Shown: positions 49,615 through 58,846, numbered from the stretch's first letter. The stretch is DNA of 64,000 nt from Chloroflexota bacterium (GCA_030603665.1 JAUVXJ010000015.1:1-64000); one strand, 5' to 3'. The notes: generated by a model not told the origin, from the letters alone. Numbers and translations: made by a program.

Positions 49615-51555
49615 ATGAGTCGGCTGCTGTGGGTTCCCGTGGCCTTGGCCTTGGCGTTGGTGGCGTGCTGCTGCTGCGGACTGCTGGCAGCTGTGCTCAT
49701 GCTGACCCCGCAACCAATCCCCGGATTCGAGACCGGGCCTTGCCCCTTCGACGTCTGGGGAGACATGTCGGTCGAGTGCGGTTTCGTCGTGGTACCACAA
49801 GACCACAACGACCCCGATGGACCCACAATTCGGCTGGCCACAGCGATAGTAAGAGACCGGAGCCCCAACCACCGGCCAGATCCAGTGATTCTGTTGGCCG
49901 GCGGCCCTGGGGGGCACATTGTGGACAACACTCTCGCCGCGGCGGCTGTATACGAGCCTCTCCACGCTAGTCGAGATTTCGTCGTCTTCGACCAGCGAGG
50001 CGTCGGACTCTCGGAACCAGCGCTCGAATGCCCGGAATGGGAGGAAACGGTGCTCGACCTTCTGGACGAGGCAGACCCCGATGCGTCTCTGCAAGAGGAG
50101 TTCGAGGCCATCATGGCGTGTCGTGACCGGCTGGTTGAGAAGGGATACGACCTGTCCTTCTACAACACCACCCAGAGCGCCGCCGACGTGAACGCCATTC
50201 GCCTCGCTCTGGGCTACGATGAGATCAACCTGTACGGCGGATCATATGGCTCGTTGCTGGCGCAGGCGGTGATGCGAGACCACCCAGAGGGCATCCGCAG
50301 CGTGATCATGACCGGTGTGCTCCCCCTCGAAACAAGTTTCACAGTAGGAGATGAGACGACTGTGCCGGACGCGATGTTGCGAGTGATTGACGCCTGCGCT
50401 GCCAATGAAGCCTGCGATGGTGCCTATCCCAACCTTGAGGACGTGTTCTTCGAGATTATCGATGAACTGAACGTGAGGCCGGTTCCCATCATCGCCACCG
50501 ACCCCGACACCGGCGAGACGTACGACGCGCTACTAACCGGCGATACCGTGCAAAGCAATGTGACCATCGCTCTCTATTCGACGCCCATCATCGCTGTCAT
50601 TCCACGGGTCATCTATGAGGCGTTCGAGGGCAACTATGAGCTGATGACCCAACTGACCGGCGAGAGCTTGTGGGTTGTGGGTGCCTTGAGCAGAGGTATG
50701 CAGTTCTCGGTAATCTGCACAGAGGATCTCATTGGGCGGAGGCCAGAGGAACAGCTGGATGCCATGATGTCAGTGCCTAGTCAGCTCCGGAGCCGGGCTG
50801 ACCCCGAACTACTCATCGGGTATGGAGCCTTCGGAGTCTGCGAGAATTGGCCGGTCGAGGAGGCCCATCCGTCATTCAAGAATCCGCTGGAGAGCGACAT
50901 CGCCACGCTTTTGCTGGTAGGCGAGTTTGACCCTGTCACACCCCCAGAGTACGGTCGCTTAGTGGCCGCGCACCTGGGCCACGCCTACTTCCACGAGCTT
51001 CCGGGTGTCGGCCACGGCGTCCTGGCTGGGGAGGACTGTGCGCTCAGCATAGCTGGCGCCTTCCTGGAGAATCCCGCTGAGGCGCCAGACGTCTCATGCA
51101 TTGCGCAGATGCCAGGTGTGGTCTTCGATCTTCCTAAGGAACCCACCGAGTTGGTCATCGAGCCTTTCACCAGCGAGCAGAGCGATCTCCGTGGCCTAGT
51201 GCCCGCGGGCTGGAAAGAGGAGTACCCGCTTGACTTCCGGCGTGGCGAGTCAGCCCTCGACCCGACCAGGCTAGTTCTGGATGCGGTCTGGCTGTCCAAG
51301 GATGAGCTGTTCAACGTGCTTCTGTCGTGGCTGGAGGTCGATCCGGACGTCGAACGCGCAGCCACGGCCAAGAAGGGCAACTTCACCTGGGACTTCTATG
51401 AACTGCAGGTAGGGGCCCACCCGGTTGACCTGGCACTCACGGAGGAAACCGGCACGTCGTATTTCGTGTTGCTTTTCTCCCCGAAGGATGAGCGTGATGC
51501 TTTGTATCAGCAGGTCTTCCTGCCCGCAGTCGAAGCGCTGGCTCCGTTGCAGTAG
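49615..51555 (+). CDS. Secreted alpha/beta hydrolase with TAP-like C-terminal domain
   Basis: The 646-residue protein starts with a hydrophobic signal or anchor (residues 4-30, unusually with CCCC). The tripeptidyl-aminopeptidase-like hydrolase core follows: VILLAGGPGG (oxyanion region), DQRGVGLSEP, nucleophile Ser in YGGSYGS, Asp in GEFDPVTPP and His in GVGHGVL. Family members release peptides or hydrolyse esters outside the cell. About 130 residues after the hydrolase core (from about 515) form an extra domain I do not recognise. It stands alone among small membrane-protein genes. Confidence 0.85.
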   Translation: MSRLLWVPVALALALVACCCCGLLAAVLMLTPQPIPGFETGPCPFDVWGDMSVECGFVVVPQDHNDPDGPTIRLATAIVRDRSPNHRPDPVILLAGGPGGHIVDNTLAAAAVYEPLHASRDFVVFDQRGVGLSEPALECPEWEETVLDLLDEADPDASLQEEFEAIMACRDRLVEKGYDLSFYNTTQSAADVNAIRLALGYDEINLYGGSYGSLLAQAVMRDHPEGIRSVIMTGVLPLETSFTVGDETTVPDAMLRVIDACAANEACDGAYPNLEDVFFEIIDELNVRPVPIIATDPDTGETYDALLTGDTVQSNVTIALYSTPIIAVIPRVIYEAFEGNYELMTQLTGESLWVVGALSRGMQFSVICTEDLIGRRPEEQLDAMMSVPSQLRSRADPELLIGYGAFGVCENWPVEEAHPSFKNPLESDIATLLLVGEFDPVTPPEYGRLVAAHLGHAYFHELPGVGHGVLAGEDCALSIAGAFLENPAEAPDVSCIAQMPGVVFDLPKEPTELVIEPFTSEQSDLRGLVPAGWKEEYPLDFRRGESALDPTRLVLDAVWLSKDELFNVLLSWLEVDPDVERAATAKKGNFTWDFYELQVGAHPVDLALTEETGTSYFVLLFSPKDERDALYQQVFLPAVEALAPLQ

Positions 51556-51623
51556 GTCCGCACGACCGTAAACCACCGAGCGTTCAATCACTAGACCGCC
51601 TCGTAGCGGTCAAGGAGGAAGAG

Positions 51624-51746
51624 ATGACAGACACTCTGGCCAATGTGCTGAGCGTGCTGGGATTGGCGGCTACCTTCCTGGTGGCAGCAACTGCCATACT
51701 CGTGCTCGCCCTGGCATCCAAGATCGTGAAAGAGACCAAGAAGTAG
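51624..51746 (+). CDS. Small single-span membrane protein
   Basis: The 40-residue product has one hydrophobic helix (residues 7-31) and a lysine-rich end (KIVKETKK). AAGGAGGA lies 5-12 nt upstream of the ATG. It precedes the PspC gene by 44 bp. No family recognised. Confidence 0.6.
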   Translation: MTDTLANVLSVLGLAATFLVAATAILVLALASKIVKETKK

Positions 51747-51790
51747 AGAATATTGTCGCGCAAACCACGCACTTGAAGCGAGGCTAACCT

Positions 51791-51976
51791 ATGAAGAAGC
51801 TCGTGAGACCCAAAGAGGGAAGGAAGATAGCGGGCGTGGCTCTGGGGCTGGCCAACTACTTCAACGTGGATGTGACTCTGGTGAGGATCCTCTGGATCAT
51901 CCTTCTCTTGCCCGGCGGCTTGCCGGGTCTTATCCCTTACCTGATCTGCTGGATCATGATCCCGGCGGAGGCGTAG
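51791..51976 (+). CDS. PspC-domain membrane protein
   Basis: The 61-residue protein is almost entirely a PspC domain: KLVRPKEGRKIAGVALGLAN, YFNVDVTLVRILW and a single helix ending YLICWIMIPAE. PspC proteins sense or counter envelope stress, often by binding PspA or PspB; here neither partner is adjacent. Length is normal for the minimal domain. Confidence 0.88.
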   Translation: MKKLVRPKEGRKIAGVALGLANYFNVDVTLVRILWIILLLPGGLPGLIPYLICWIMIPAEA

Positions 51977-52143
51977 ACGCAAGCCGATAGAGACTCAGTG
52001 TCTGCGAAGTGAACCGCTGCGGCGCCGAGATCACTGGGACTCACACACGACCCATGATGATCAGTCACAACGGTGTTGGTCCCTTTGCGAGACCCAACTA
52101 AAGAAGCGAACCAATACCTCGACCACGAAAGGAGAGGGTAAGA

Positions 52144-52521
52144 ATGGAGAAGCATGTCACGCTGGTGGGGGCTCTGCACATTGGCTACAGCGCCTTCCAG
52201 ATTCTGGGTGGTTTGATCGCCTTGCTGTTCATCGTCGGCGGCGGGCTGCTAGGGGGCCTGATATCCGAAGAGGGAATCGTGATCGGCATCACCTTCTTCA
52301 TCGGCGCGATCATCTCCCTCTGGATACTCCTGGTGTCGCTGCCCAGCATCATCGGCGGCGTCGCTCTGCTGCGGTACAAGCCCTGGGGCAGGTATCTGGT
52401 GCTCGTACTCTCCGTGTTGGTGCTGTTCAACATCCCCCTGGGGACCGCCATCGGCGTCTACTCCATCTGGGCGTTGGTGCAGGACGAGACGGCAGAGCTG
52501 TTTGCCTCCAAGACTGGATAG
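52144..52521 (+). CDS. Small polytopic membrane protein
   Basis: The 125-residue protein has about four hydrophobic helices with an SEEG loop between the first two and a conserved-looking LLRYKPWGRYLVLVLS segment, which recalls DUF2127/DUF4064-like small membrane proteins without a firm match. GGAGAGGG lies 6-13 nt before the ATG. It is the last plus-strand gene before a convergent hairpin. Confidence 0.65.
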   Translation: MEKHVTLVGALHIGYSAFQILGGLIALLFIVGGGLLGGLISEEGIVIGITFFIGAIISLWILLVSLPSIIGGVALLRYKPWGRYLVLVLSVLVLFNIPLGTAIGVYSIWALVQDETAELFASKTG

Positions 52522-52605
52522 TCAGTCCGCTTGAGGCGAAGCCGGCTGACAGGAGGAAGGAAGCGCGCAGAGAGCATCATCGGCTAGCGATGACCAAGTA
52601 TGGAA

Positions 52606-52631
52606 AAGGGACACGGCATGCCGTGTCCCTT
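52606..52631. terminator. 26-bp perfect palindrome, probable bidirectional terminator
   Basis: Thirteen-base arms are exact reverse complements, with A-run on the left (AAAAGGG) and CCCTTCC on the right. Without a central spacer the loop would be about four bases. It lies between a plus-strand gene ending at 52521 and minus-strand genes ending at 52666, the expected place for a shared terminator. The T tract is short. Confidence 0.6.
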
Positions 52632-52665
52632 CCTCCATCTCTTCAAACCGCTTTCTGCTTCAGGA

Positions 52666-53025
52666 CTAGTACTTCCTCTCCGCAAGCGGCAGGAAGCAGT
52701 AGCAATCGCTCGTTCGACTGGCCCAGGCCATGATCTCGTAGTCCTCGCCCGATGCGCTGCCCGACAGTATGTCCAGGTCTCCGTCGTGGTCGAGGTCTCC
52801 CAGGGCCACCGAGTAGACGCGGCCCCCGCTGGCCCTCATGGCGCCGGCAAGCGCTAGCTCCTCGGCCGTCACGTCCCAGCCGGCTATCGCCGTCACCGGT
52901 GTGGCCTCGTCCTCCAGGCCGGTGGGCCAGTGCATGTTCTGGGGTCCACCACGCGGGCAGGTGCCGCGTTGGGTGCCGCCGTCCAGATGCCCGCCAGTCG
53001 CAGATCGGTGATCCAAATCCCGCAT
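52666..53025 (-). pseudogene. Truncated FG-GAP/VCBS-repeat fragment (left)
   Basis: The last 50 or so codons encode one FG-GAP-type calcium-binding repeat: VYSVALGDLDHDGDLDILSG followed by DYEIMAWAS. The rest is not recognisable. A possible ATG (53025) lies 22 nt after the stop of the next upstream gene but has only GAGAAG before it. A similar fragment lies at 55390-55755. Together they look like pieces of one interrupted secreted repeat protein. Confidence 0.45.
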
Positions 53026-53047
53026 CTTCTCACAGCGTGATCGGGAT

Positions 53048-55309
53048 TTATCGTTGTACGAAGAACTTCTCGACGGTGAACTCTTTCTCGACCCTGCCTC
53101 CGGGGCCCTCGGCGATGAACGTGTACGTCGCCTCTTGGAAGGCTTCACCAATACACCACTCACTCTCCCCTGTGGCGCCCACAGGCTCTCCAGCAAGGTG
53201 TACTGTGGTAGCGTTCTGCACCTCCCATTCGAGCCAGGCGCACGGGTAGTCGCTTGGCACCAGGACCCCATCGCGCTCCCGCCCGCCCAGCCAGATCGTG
53301 ATGACCGGGGGTCCGGTGGGCCCAGGCGGCACCGGCGGCTCCGGCGGGGGTTCGCTGGGCCCAGGCGGCTCCGGATCCTCTACCCGGGTGCATTCGGCCT
53401 TGTCGTCACTTACCTGGACGCATTCTTCCCCGTCGGCACAGGCCTGCAAGTCGGCAGCAACCAAGTCCCCGGCGGGCACAGGGTCGAAATCGGTCGTAAA
53501 GGTCTCGTCCAGACAATAGTCTTCCACTCTTACCCGGGGCGTTTCGGTCCCGCACACCTCGACTGCCCGCTCCTCAATCAGCACCAGCATCCGATCATCG
53601 TCCACCTTATAGTGGACCCTCACCTTCTGAGATGTCCATATGGCCTCGCCCCCAATGTCACTACACTCCTCGCACACTCTGTCCAACACTTCACGGTGCG
53701 CAAAGGTTACGATCGGAGGGTCGTCTGTCCTCATCGGTTCCGCGCAAATCTTCAGCGGAGGGCATAAGGCCACGAAGGCGAGAAACCCGCCGGCCGCGGT
53801 GAGCCCGCCGCTCACCTCACCCGCCAATATTCCAGCGCCAAATGTGAGGACGCCAACCGCGCAGCCCGACCAGACGCCTATCCCACTGTCCCATCCTATA
53901 TACGTCTCTCCCAGACAGTGGTTCAAGTCATGCCACATGCCTCCGCACCCCCGGTCGTTGGCCCAGGCGCCCAGGGCCGCCGTGCGGCGGCCTTCCTGCA
54001 AGGGCGTCTCCGCGATGGGGTTTCCCGCCGCGTCGAAGATGCTGAACCCCTCCTCAGATATCTCTACGCCCCCCTCGCGGTCGTACAGGACGAGCGCTTC
54101 GCCTCCGCGTTCGGGGCGTGCGAGCAGCGAGTTGGTGAGTCCGGGCTGCCCGATTCGAAACACACCTATATTGTCACCCTCGGGCGAACTCAAGAGAATA
54201 GCTTGGACCTCCGACCCATCGCTTGCGATGGCCTCGGATGCTTCTCCGGGCTCGGTGTATCCCTGCTCCGCGGCCAGAGCGTAGACATCAGCGAAGCTTT
54301 CGTCGCCCTCTACGGCCTGGAAGAACTCGTCTGGCGTGAGTTCTCTCTCAGATACGATCTCCACTGGTTCCGAGGCCTCAACCGCTTCCGAGGCAGAGAC
54401 GTAGCCCACGCGATAGGTTTCAGTTTCTGCCGCCGCCCAGCCGCTCTCCGGGTCGTCGAAATCGTCCTCATAGAGCTTAGTAGCCGCTGTAAAATCATAA
54501 ATCAGCAGGTTGTCGAAGAAGACCCGGGTGGTAATGGGCGATTCGGTCACCACCTCGGCGCGGAGGCCGATCTTGCCCTCCCTGAAGGAACTGTCGGTGA
54601 AATCTGCCAGGCGCTGGTCGTTAACGTACATCCTGATCAAATCGGCCGACGCAACTACTTTCAGGTCGTTGGTGGCGATGCCGGTATTGATGTGTGGGGA
54701 GGCGGTTGCAGGGATCAGGTTTTGCCACTCTCCGTCCACAATTTTCGTCAGGACGTAACGGCCGGTGTTTTGGATATTGAAGTAATAGTAGTTATCCTTG
54801 TCCTGAAAACGCCAGACCAGGCCGCCTCGCACGGATTCGACGTCCGTTTCGAAGCGGACCTGGACCTCGGCGCCAAAGTCAGAGAAGGTCTGATGCTGAT
54901 AGATCGCCCGAAAGCCTCTGAAGTTCTGTCCTATATGCTCGATGAAATACTCGCCAGCCTCGTAATCCCGGCTTGGCGTCGCCAGGGGGGCCACGCCCGT
55001 AGCCTCGTAAGCCGGGCGTGGGGTCGCCACGGGGGCCACGTAGTCCTGGCGTGGGGCCGCCCAGGGGCCCACGCCCGTGTCAAGCAGCAGCGCGCCCCCG
55101 CCGAAGACCGCGATGCAGATGCAGGCCAGAAGCACGAGGCCGCCTCCACCGACCAAGAGAAGCCACAGGCCACGCCTGGGGGTCTTTTTCGGGGGTGGGG
55201 CCGCAACGGCCTCCGTAGGCGCAGCGGCAACAGGGGTGCCGCAGCCGGGGCAGAAGCGCTGCCCGGGGGCCAGTTCACTGCCGCAGTCGGCGCACATCTG
55301 GGGACTCAT
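53048..55309 (-). CDS. Zinc-ribbon membrane-anchored extracellular multidomain protein
   Basis: The 753-residue protein starts with a zinc ribbon (Cys6, Cys9, Cys20, Cys23), an Ala/Pro linker and one transmembrane helix (47-76). A short imperfect repeat (PRQDY, PRPAY, PSRDY with ATP between) follows. Next is a LamG/DUF1080-like beta-sandwich (about 115-270; GGLVWRFQDKDNYYYFNIQN), an unassigned acidic region, a cysteine-rich segment, a Pro-rich linker and a C-terminal Ig-like domain (about 665-753; CAWLEWEVQNATTVHLAGEP). The ribbon should be cytoplasmic and the rest outside. It may bind glycans; role unknown. It sits between two FG-GAP fragments. Confidence 0.8.
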   Translation of the reverse strand: MSPQMCADCGSELAPGQRFCPGCGTPVAAAPTEAVAAPPPKKTPRRGLWLLLVGGGGLVLLACICIAVFGGGALLLDTGVGPWAAPRQDYVAPVATPRPAYEATGVAPLATPSRDYEAGEYFIEHIGQNFRGFRAIYQHQTFSDFGAEVQVRFETDVESVRGGLVWRFQDKDNYYYFNIQNTGRYVLTKIVDGEWQNLIPATASPHINTGIATNDLKVVASADLIRMYVNDQRLADFTDSSFREGKIGLRAEVVTESPITTRVFFDNLLIYDFTAATKLYEDDFDDPESGWAAAETETYRVGYVSASEAVEASEPVEIVSERELTPDEFFQAVEGDESFADVYALAAEQGYTEPGEASEAIASDGSEVQAILLSSPEGDNIGVFRIGQPGLTNSLLARPERGGEALVLYDREGGVEISEEGFSIFDAAGNPIAETPLQEGRRTAALGAWANDRGCGGMWHDLNHCLGETYIGWDSGIGVWSGCAVGVLTFGAGILAGEVSGGLTAAGGFLAFVALCPPLKICAEPMRTDDPPIVTFAHREVLDRVCEECSDIGGEAIWTSQKVRVHYKVDDDRMLVLIEERAVEVCGTETPRVRVEDYCLDETFTTDFDPVPAGDLVAADLQACADGEECVQVSDDKAECTRVEDPEPPGPSEPPPEPPVPPGPTGPPVITIWLGGRERDGVLVPSDYPCAWLEWEVQNATTVHLAGEPVGATGESEWCIGEAFQEATYTFIAEGPGGRVEKEFTVEKFFVQR

Positions 55310-55389
55310 GGTTCACCTCCATGTAGCATATTGTAACACCATTCCTTGACTGGTGGCATCATCTGCATTATCTGCCCTTTGCCACGAAG

Positions 55390-55755
55390 TTACCATTCCT
55401 TCCCCCCGCCGTCTTTGTCTCCTCGCACACCTGCGGCTCGGAACGGCGAGGTACGGTTGGGAGAGGTATCGTTCTCCCAGACTATGAGTTCGTAGTCCTC
55501 GTCCCACCAACTGCTGGAGACGATGTTCCGATCTCCGTCGTTATCCAGGTCTCCCAGGGCTACCGACCTGACGTCGTCCGCACTGGCCCCCGCATCGTTG
55601 CCCGCGCCAAAGGAGATGGTCCTGCAGCCGGCGGACGGGGTCGCTTCCGCGTTGTGGGTAGGCCCTCCAACGATTAGCGCTGGACACAGGACGGCGCAGC
55701 AGACAAGCACTCTGAGCGCCAATCGCAGTCTAGCCGGCTGTGCGGCGCGGTTCAT
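55390..55755 (-). CDS. Short secreted FG-GAP-repeat protein, probably truncated (right)
   Basis: The 121-residue protein starts at ATG 55755 (GGAGTAGATGGA upstream) with a signal peptide (about 1-36, LRVLVCCAVLCPALIVGG). After a short CRTISFGAG segment comes one FG-GAP repeat (VRSVALGDLDNDGDRNIVSS, DYELIVWENDTSP), then a hydrophilic end. Full-length relatives have many such repeats, so this is probably the 5' part of a broken gene. A strong minus-strand promoter lies upstream. Confidence 0.6.
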   Translation of the reverse strand: MNRAAQPARLRLALRVLVCCAVLCPALIVGGPTHNAEATPSAGCRTISFGAGNDAGASADDVRSVALGDLDNDGDRNIVSSSWWDEDYELIVWENDTSPNRTSPFRAAGVRGDKDGGGKEW

Positions 55756-56011
55756 TCCATCTACTCCTCGTTCGAGTGGAGAAGGGCGGCTTGTGGATCG
55801 CCAGGCCGCGAGATGCTCTTGCCTATACCGACCGTCCACCTAACAACGCGGTGGTGAGATCTGCTGTGACTTCTTGTTCTCTGCTGCGAGAGACGAATGA
55901 GGATACGTAACTGAAAAGCGGGTGCTGCGGCCATAACTCGTCGCCGAGAGACGTAAACGATGGAGTCAGGATGTAGCAGCAGATGCTAAGAAGATGGACT
56001 ATCCTTCAAAT
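55756..56011. other. Long leader of the FG-GAP fragment
   Basis: About 250 bp between the minus-strand promoter and the start at 55755. I see no gene and no clear structured element. Confidence 0.4.
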
Positions 56012-56040
56012 AATATAACACAACCTGGCCCGCTTGTCAA
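56012..56040 (-). promoter_or_regulatory. Strong minus-strand promoter
   Basis: Minus strand: TTGACA (56040-56035), 17-nt spacer, TATATT (56017-56012). Transcription would start near 56005 toward the secreted FG-GAP gene. Confidence 0.75.
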
Positions 56041-56148
56041 GACCCCATGGCGTGAAATGCAGGAACTACCACTGGACTGCCACGTCGGTGCTCGTCTCAT
56101 CTTCTTGACAGCGATTGGCCGTAATGGCGAGCCTCTCTCGCCCATCCC

Positions 56149-56178
56149 TTGACATCGGTTGGCGCAGGCTGCTATACT
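56149..56178 (+). promoter_or_regulatory. Promoter of the glyoxylate-type operon
   Basis: TTGACA (56149-56154), 18-nt spacer, TATACT (56173-56178). Transcription would start near 56185, about 53 nt before the GTG at 56238. Confidence 0.75.
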
Positions 56179-56237
56179 CGCCATGTTGCCAAAGGCGCTC
56201 GAAGGCAGAGCCTTATCACGAACTGGAGGCCCGCGAA

Positions 56238-57404
56238 GTGAAAGACAGAAAGCTGCTCATGATCCCCGGACCCATAGAGTTCACCCCCGACGTGATGTTG
56301 GCCATGGGCATGCCCACCACCAGCCATATCGCGCCCAACTTCATCGAGGTCTTCGGTGAGGCCCTGGAGAGGATGCGGCATGTATTCCTGTGCCCCGACG
56401 GTCAGCCCTTTGTGATCGCTGGCTCAGGCACCCTGGCCATGGATATCGCCGGTGCCAACCTCGTAGAACCCGGCGACAGGGCCCTGGTGGTCAACAGCGG
56501 CTACTTCTCCGACCGCATGGGAGCCATCCTGGAGCGGTACGGAGCCACAGTGACCCAAGTGCACGCCCCCGCAGTGGGGGATGTGCCCGCCCTGGAGGAC
56601 GTGGAGACCGCTCTGAAGAAAGGCGCCTACAAGATTATGGCCTTCACCCACGTGGACACCTCCACCGCAGTGGTGGTCGACGCCAAGGCTCTGGGTGCCC
56701 TGGGCCGGGAGCATGGGGTGCTCACCATACTGGACGGAGTCTGTTCGGTGGCCGGCGAAGAGCTGCGGCAGGAGGATTGGGGCATTGACCTATCCTTCAC
56801 CGCCTCGCAAAAGGCCATCGGTGTGCCGCCGGGGCTGGCCCTGGTGGTGGCTGGGCCACGAGCGATGGGTGCTTTCCACGAACGCAAGTCTCCGGTGGGT
56901 AACTACTACGCCGACTGGGCCAACTGGCTGCCCATCATGCAGGCCTACGAGGAGCGGCGTCCCAGCTACTTCGGCACGCCGGCTGTCAACCTCATCTGGG
57001 CACTGAACGTGAGCCTGGGCCAGATTCTGGACGAAGGCATCGATGCCCGCTTTTTGCGCCATCGCCGTTTGAACCAGGCCTTCAAGGCCGCCATCGGTGC
57101 ACTGGGCATGAAGCAAGTGCCGCTGGGATCTGAGTTGGCGGCCAACACTCTCACCGCCCCCTACTATCCGGATGGCGTGGATAAGGCCCTGCTCGGCCAT
57201 ATCAAGGAGGCGGGAGTCATCGTGGCCGGCGGCCTGCACCCCGAGATCAGAGATCGGTACTTCCGTGTCGGGCACATGGGCGCTGTGAACGAGTCCGACA
57301 TCCTGATGACTCTCGGTGCCCTGGAGAAGGGATTGGCCCAGGTCGGTCACAGCTTCGACGCCGGGGCAGGCCTGGCCGCTGCGCAGGCACTGCTCACCCA
57401 GTAG
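56238..57404 (+). CDS. Class V aminotransferase (alanine/serine-glyoxylate type)
   Basis: The 388-residue protein starts at GTG 56238 (CTGGAGG 9 nt upstream) and opens KLLMIPGPIEFTPDVMLAMG, typical of alanine/serine-glyoxylate aminotransferases. PLP is bound by Lys192 in FTASQKAIGVPPGL; VAGSGTLAMD and the late GGLHPEIRDRYFRVGHMG fit the family. It would turn glyoxylate into glycine with alanine or serine as amino donor. It is followed by a GlcD-type oxidase (10 bp) and a HOGA-type aldolase, both linked to glyoxylate, which supports this assignment. Confidence 0.88.
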   Translation: MKDRKLLMIPGPIEFTPDVMLAMGMPTTSHIAPNFIEVFGEALERMRHVFLCPDGQPFVIAGSGTLAMDIAGANLVEPGDRALVVNSGYFSDRMGAILERYGATVTQVHAPAVGDVPALEDVETALKKGAYKIMAFTHVDTSTAVVVDAKALGALGREHGVLTILDGVCSVAGEELRQEDWGIDLSFTASQKAIGVPPGLALVVAGPRAMGAFHERKSPVGNYYADWANWLPIMQAYEERRPSYFGTPAVNLIWALNVSLGQILDEGIDARFLRHRRLNQAFKAAIGALGMKQVPLGSELAANTLTAPYYPDGVDKALLGHIKEAGVIVAGGLHPEIRDRYFRVGHMGAVNESDILMTLGALEKGLAQVGHSFDAGAGLAAAQALLTQ

Positions 57405-57414
57405 GCCACGCGAA

Positions 57415-58824
57415 GTGCCCAAGACCACCTACAATCGTGTGGACGCCCAGATTATTGACGATCTTCGCAGCATCGCCGGGAGCAAGCAGGTCCTCGTCAG
57501 CGCGGAGGACATGGAGCCGTACGCTCACGACGAGGTCGTGGGCCTGAGGTCCGAACCCGAAGCGGTCGTGCGAGCCTCCTCCACCGAGCAGGTATCCGAG
57601 ATTCTCAAGCTGGCCCAGCGGGAGCGCGTGCCCGTGACGCCGCGCGGTGCAGGCTACGGCCTCAGCGGTGGAGCGGTCCCCATTCACGGTGGCGTCGTCC
57701 TCTCCTTGGAGAAGATGGACCGCATCCTGGAGATCGACAAGGAGAACCTCATGGTCACCGTCGAACCCGGGGTGATCATCGGCGATCTTCATCGTGCTGT
57801 GGAGGAGGAAGGGCTTTTCTACCCTCCCGATCCAGCCAGTTTGGACTCTTGCACCCTCGGGGGGAACGTGGCCGAGGGTGCCGGTGGTCCCAGGGCCGTC
57901 AAGTACGGCGTGACCAAGGACTACGTTTGCGGCCTGGAGGCGGTGCTGCCTTCAGGTGAGGTTATCAACTGCGGAGGCAAACTGGTCAAGAACGTCACCG
58001 GCTACAACTTGATCCAGCTCCTCATCGGCTCCGAGGGCACCTTGGCCATTGTCACCAAGATCATCCTGCGCCTCATACCTCTACCTAAGATACAGGTCGA
58101 CTTGCTGGTCCCCTATGACGACTTCCAAGCGGCTGCCGACACAGTATCCGACATCATCGCCCATCGCATCGTTCCCACCACCATCGAGTTTATGGAACGG
58201 GACAGCGTCCTAGCGGTGGAGCGCCTGCTAGAGAAGGAGATGCCCCACGACGATGCGGCAGCTCACCTGTTGATCCAACTGGACGGCAACCGGCAGGAGG
58301 TGGTGGATGAGGATGCCGAGGTGGTAGGCCAACTCTGCCTGGACCACGGAGCGAGGGACGTCTTCGTGTCCAGGGACAGCCATACCAGCGACCGGTTGTG
58401 GGAGGCCCGTCGTATGATCATCGATGCTCTCAACAACGAGAGCCCGATCAACCACATGGAGGATGTCGTGGTGCCACGCGCCGAGATCCCGTCGCTGCTC
58501 AAGGGGATCAAGGAGATTGCGCTTCGGCATTCCGTTCGTATCGTCTGCTTTGGCCACGCCGGCGACGGCAACGTCCACGTCAACGTTCTCAAGGACGACA
58601 TCACCGATGATTTGTGGGCCGATCTCGTACCCGCCGTGCGCGAAGAGATCTATACAATGACTCTCTCAATGGGAGGCACCATCACCGCCGAGCACGGCAT
58701 CGGCGCCACCCGCCGCGACTATCTTCCCCTGGCGCTGGACCGGACGCAGATCGACTTGATGCGGCGCATCAGGGACGTATTCGATCCCAACCACATTCTG
58801 AACCCGGGAAAGATCTTCCCGTAG
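57415..58824 (+). CDS. glcD: GlcD-type FAD-linked glycolate/lactate oxidase subunit
   Basis: The 469-residue flavoprotein has the FAD-binding PCMH domain (VTPRGAGYGLSGGAVPIHGG, LGGNVAEGAGGPRAVKYGVT) and the C-terminal FAD-oxidase domain ending TAEHGIGATRRDYLPLALD and HILNPGKIF. It oxidises glycolate or D-lactate, giving glyoxylate or pyruvate. GTG 57415 lies 10 bp after the upstream stop, so translation is probably coupled. Partner subunits GlcE and GlcF are not present nearby, so it may act alone or with distant partners. Confidence 0.85.
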   Translation: MPKTTYNRVDAQIIDDLRSIAGSKQVLVSAEDMEPYAHDEVVGLRSEPEAVVRASSTEQVSEILKLAQRERVPVTPRGAGYGLSGGAVPIHGGVVLSLEKMDRILEIDKENLMVTVEPGVIIGDLHRAVEEEGLFYPPDPASLDSCTLGGNVAEGAGGPRAVKYGVTKDYVCGLEAVLPSGEVINCGGKLVKNVTGYNLIQLLIGSEGTLAIVTKIILRLIPLPKIQVDLLVPYDDFQAAADTVSDIIAHRIVPTTIEFMERDSVLAVERLLEKEMPHDDAAAHLLIQLDGNRQEVVDEDAEVVGQLCLDHGARDVFVSRDSHTSDRLWEARRMIIDALNNESPINHMEDVVVPRAEIPSLLKGIKEIALRHSVRIVCFGHAGDGNVHVNVLKDDITDDLWADLVPAVREEIYTMTLSMGGTITAEHGIGATRRDYLPLALDRTQIDLMRRIRDVFDPNHILNPGKIFP

Positions 58825-58846
58825 AGCACTGGAGGCAACATTCGAC

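Noticed and set aside
53918..55336. 472-codon plus-strand open frame
   Set aside because: It is antisense to the zinc-ribbon multidomain gene, has no family resemblance, and its neighbours in the same region are equally artefactual.
56105..56127. TTGACA at 56105 as a promoter of the aminotransferase operon
   Set aside because: No acceptable -10 at 16-18 nt; the TTGACA-18-TATACT pair at 56149-56178 is far better.
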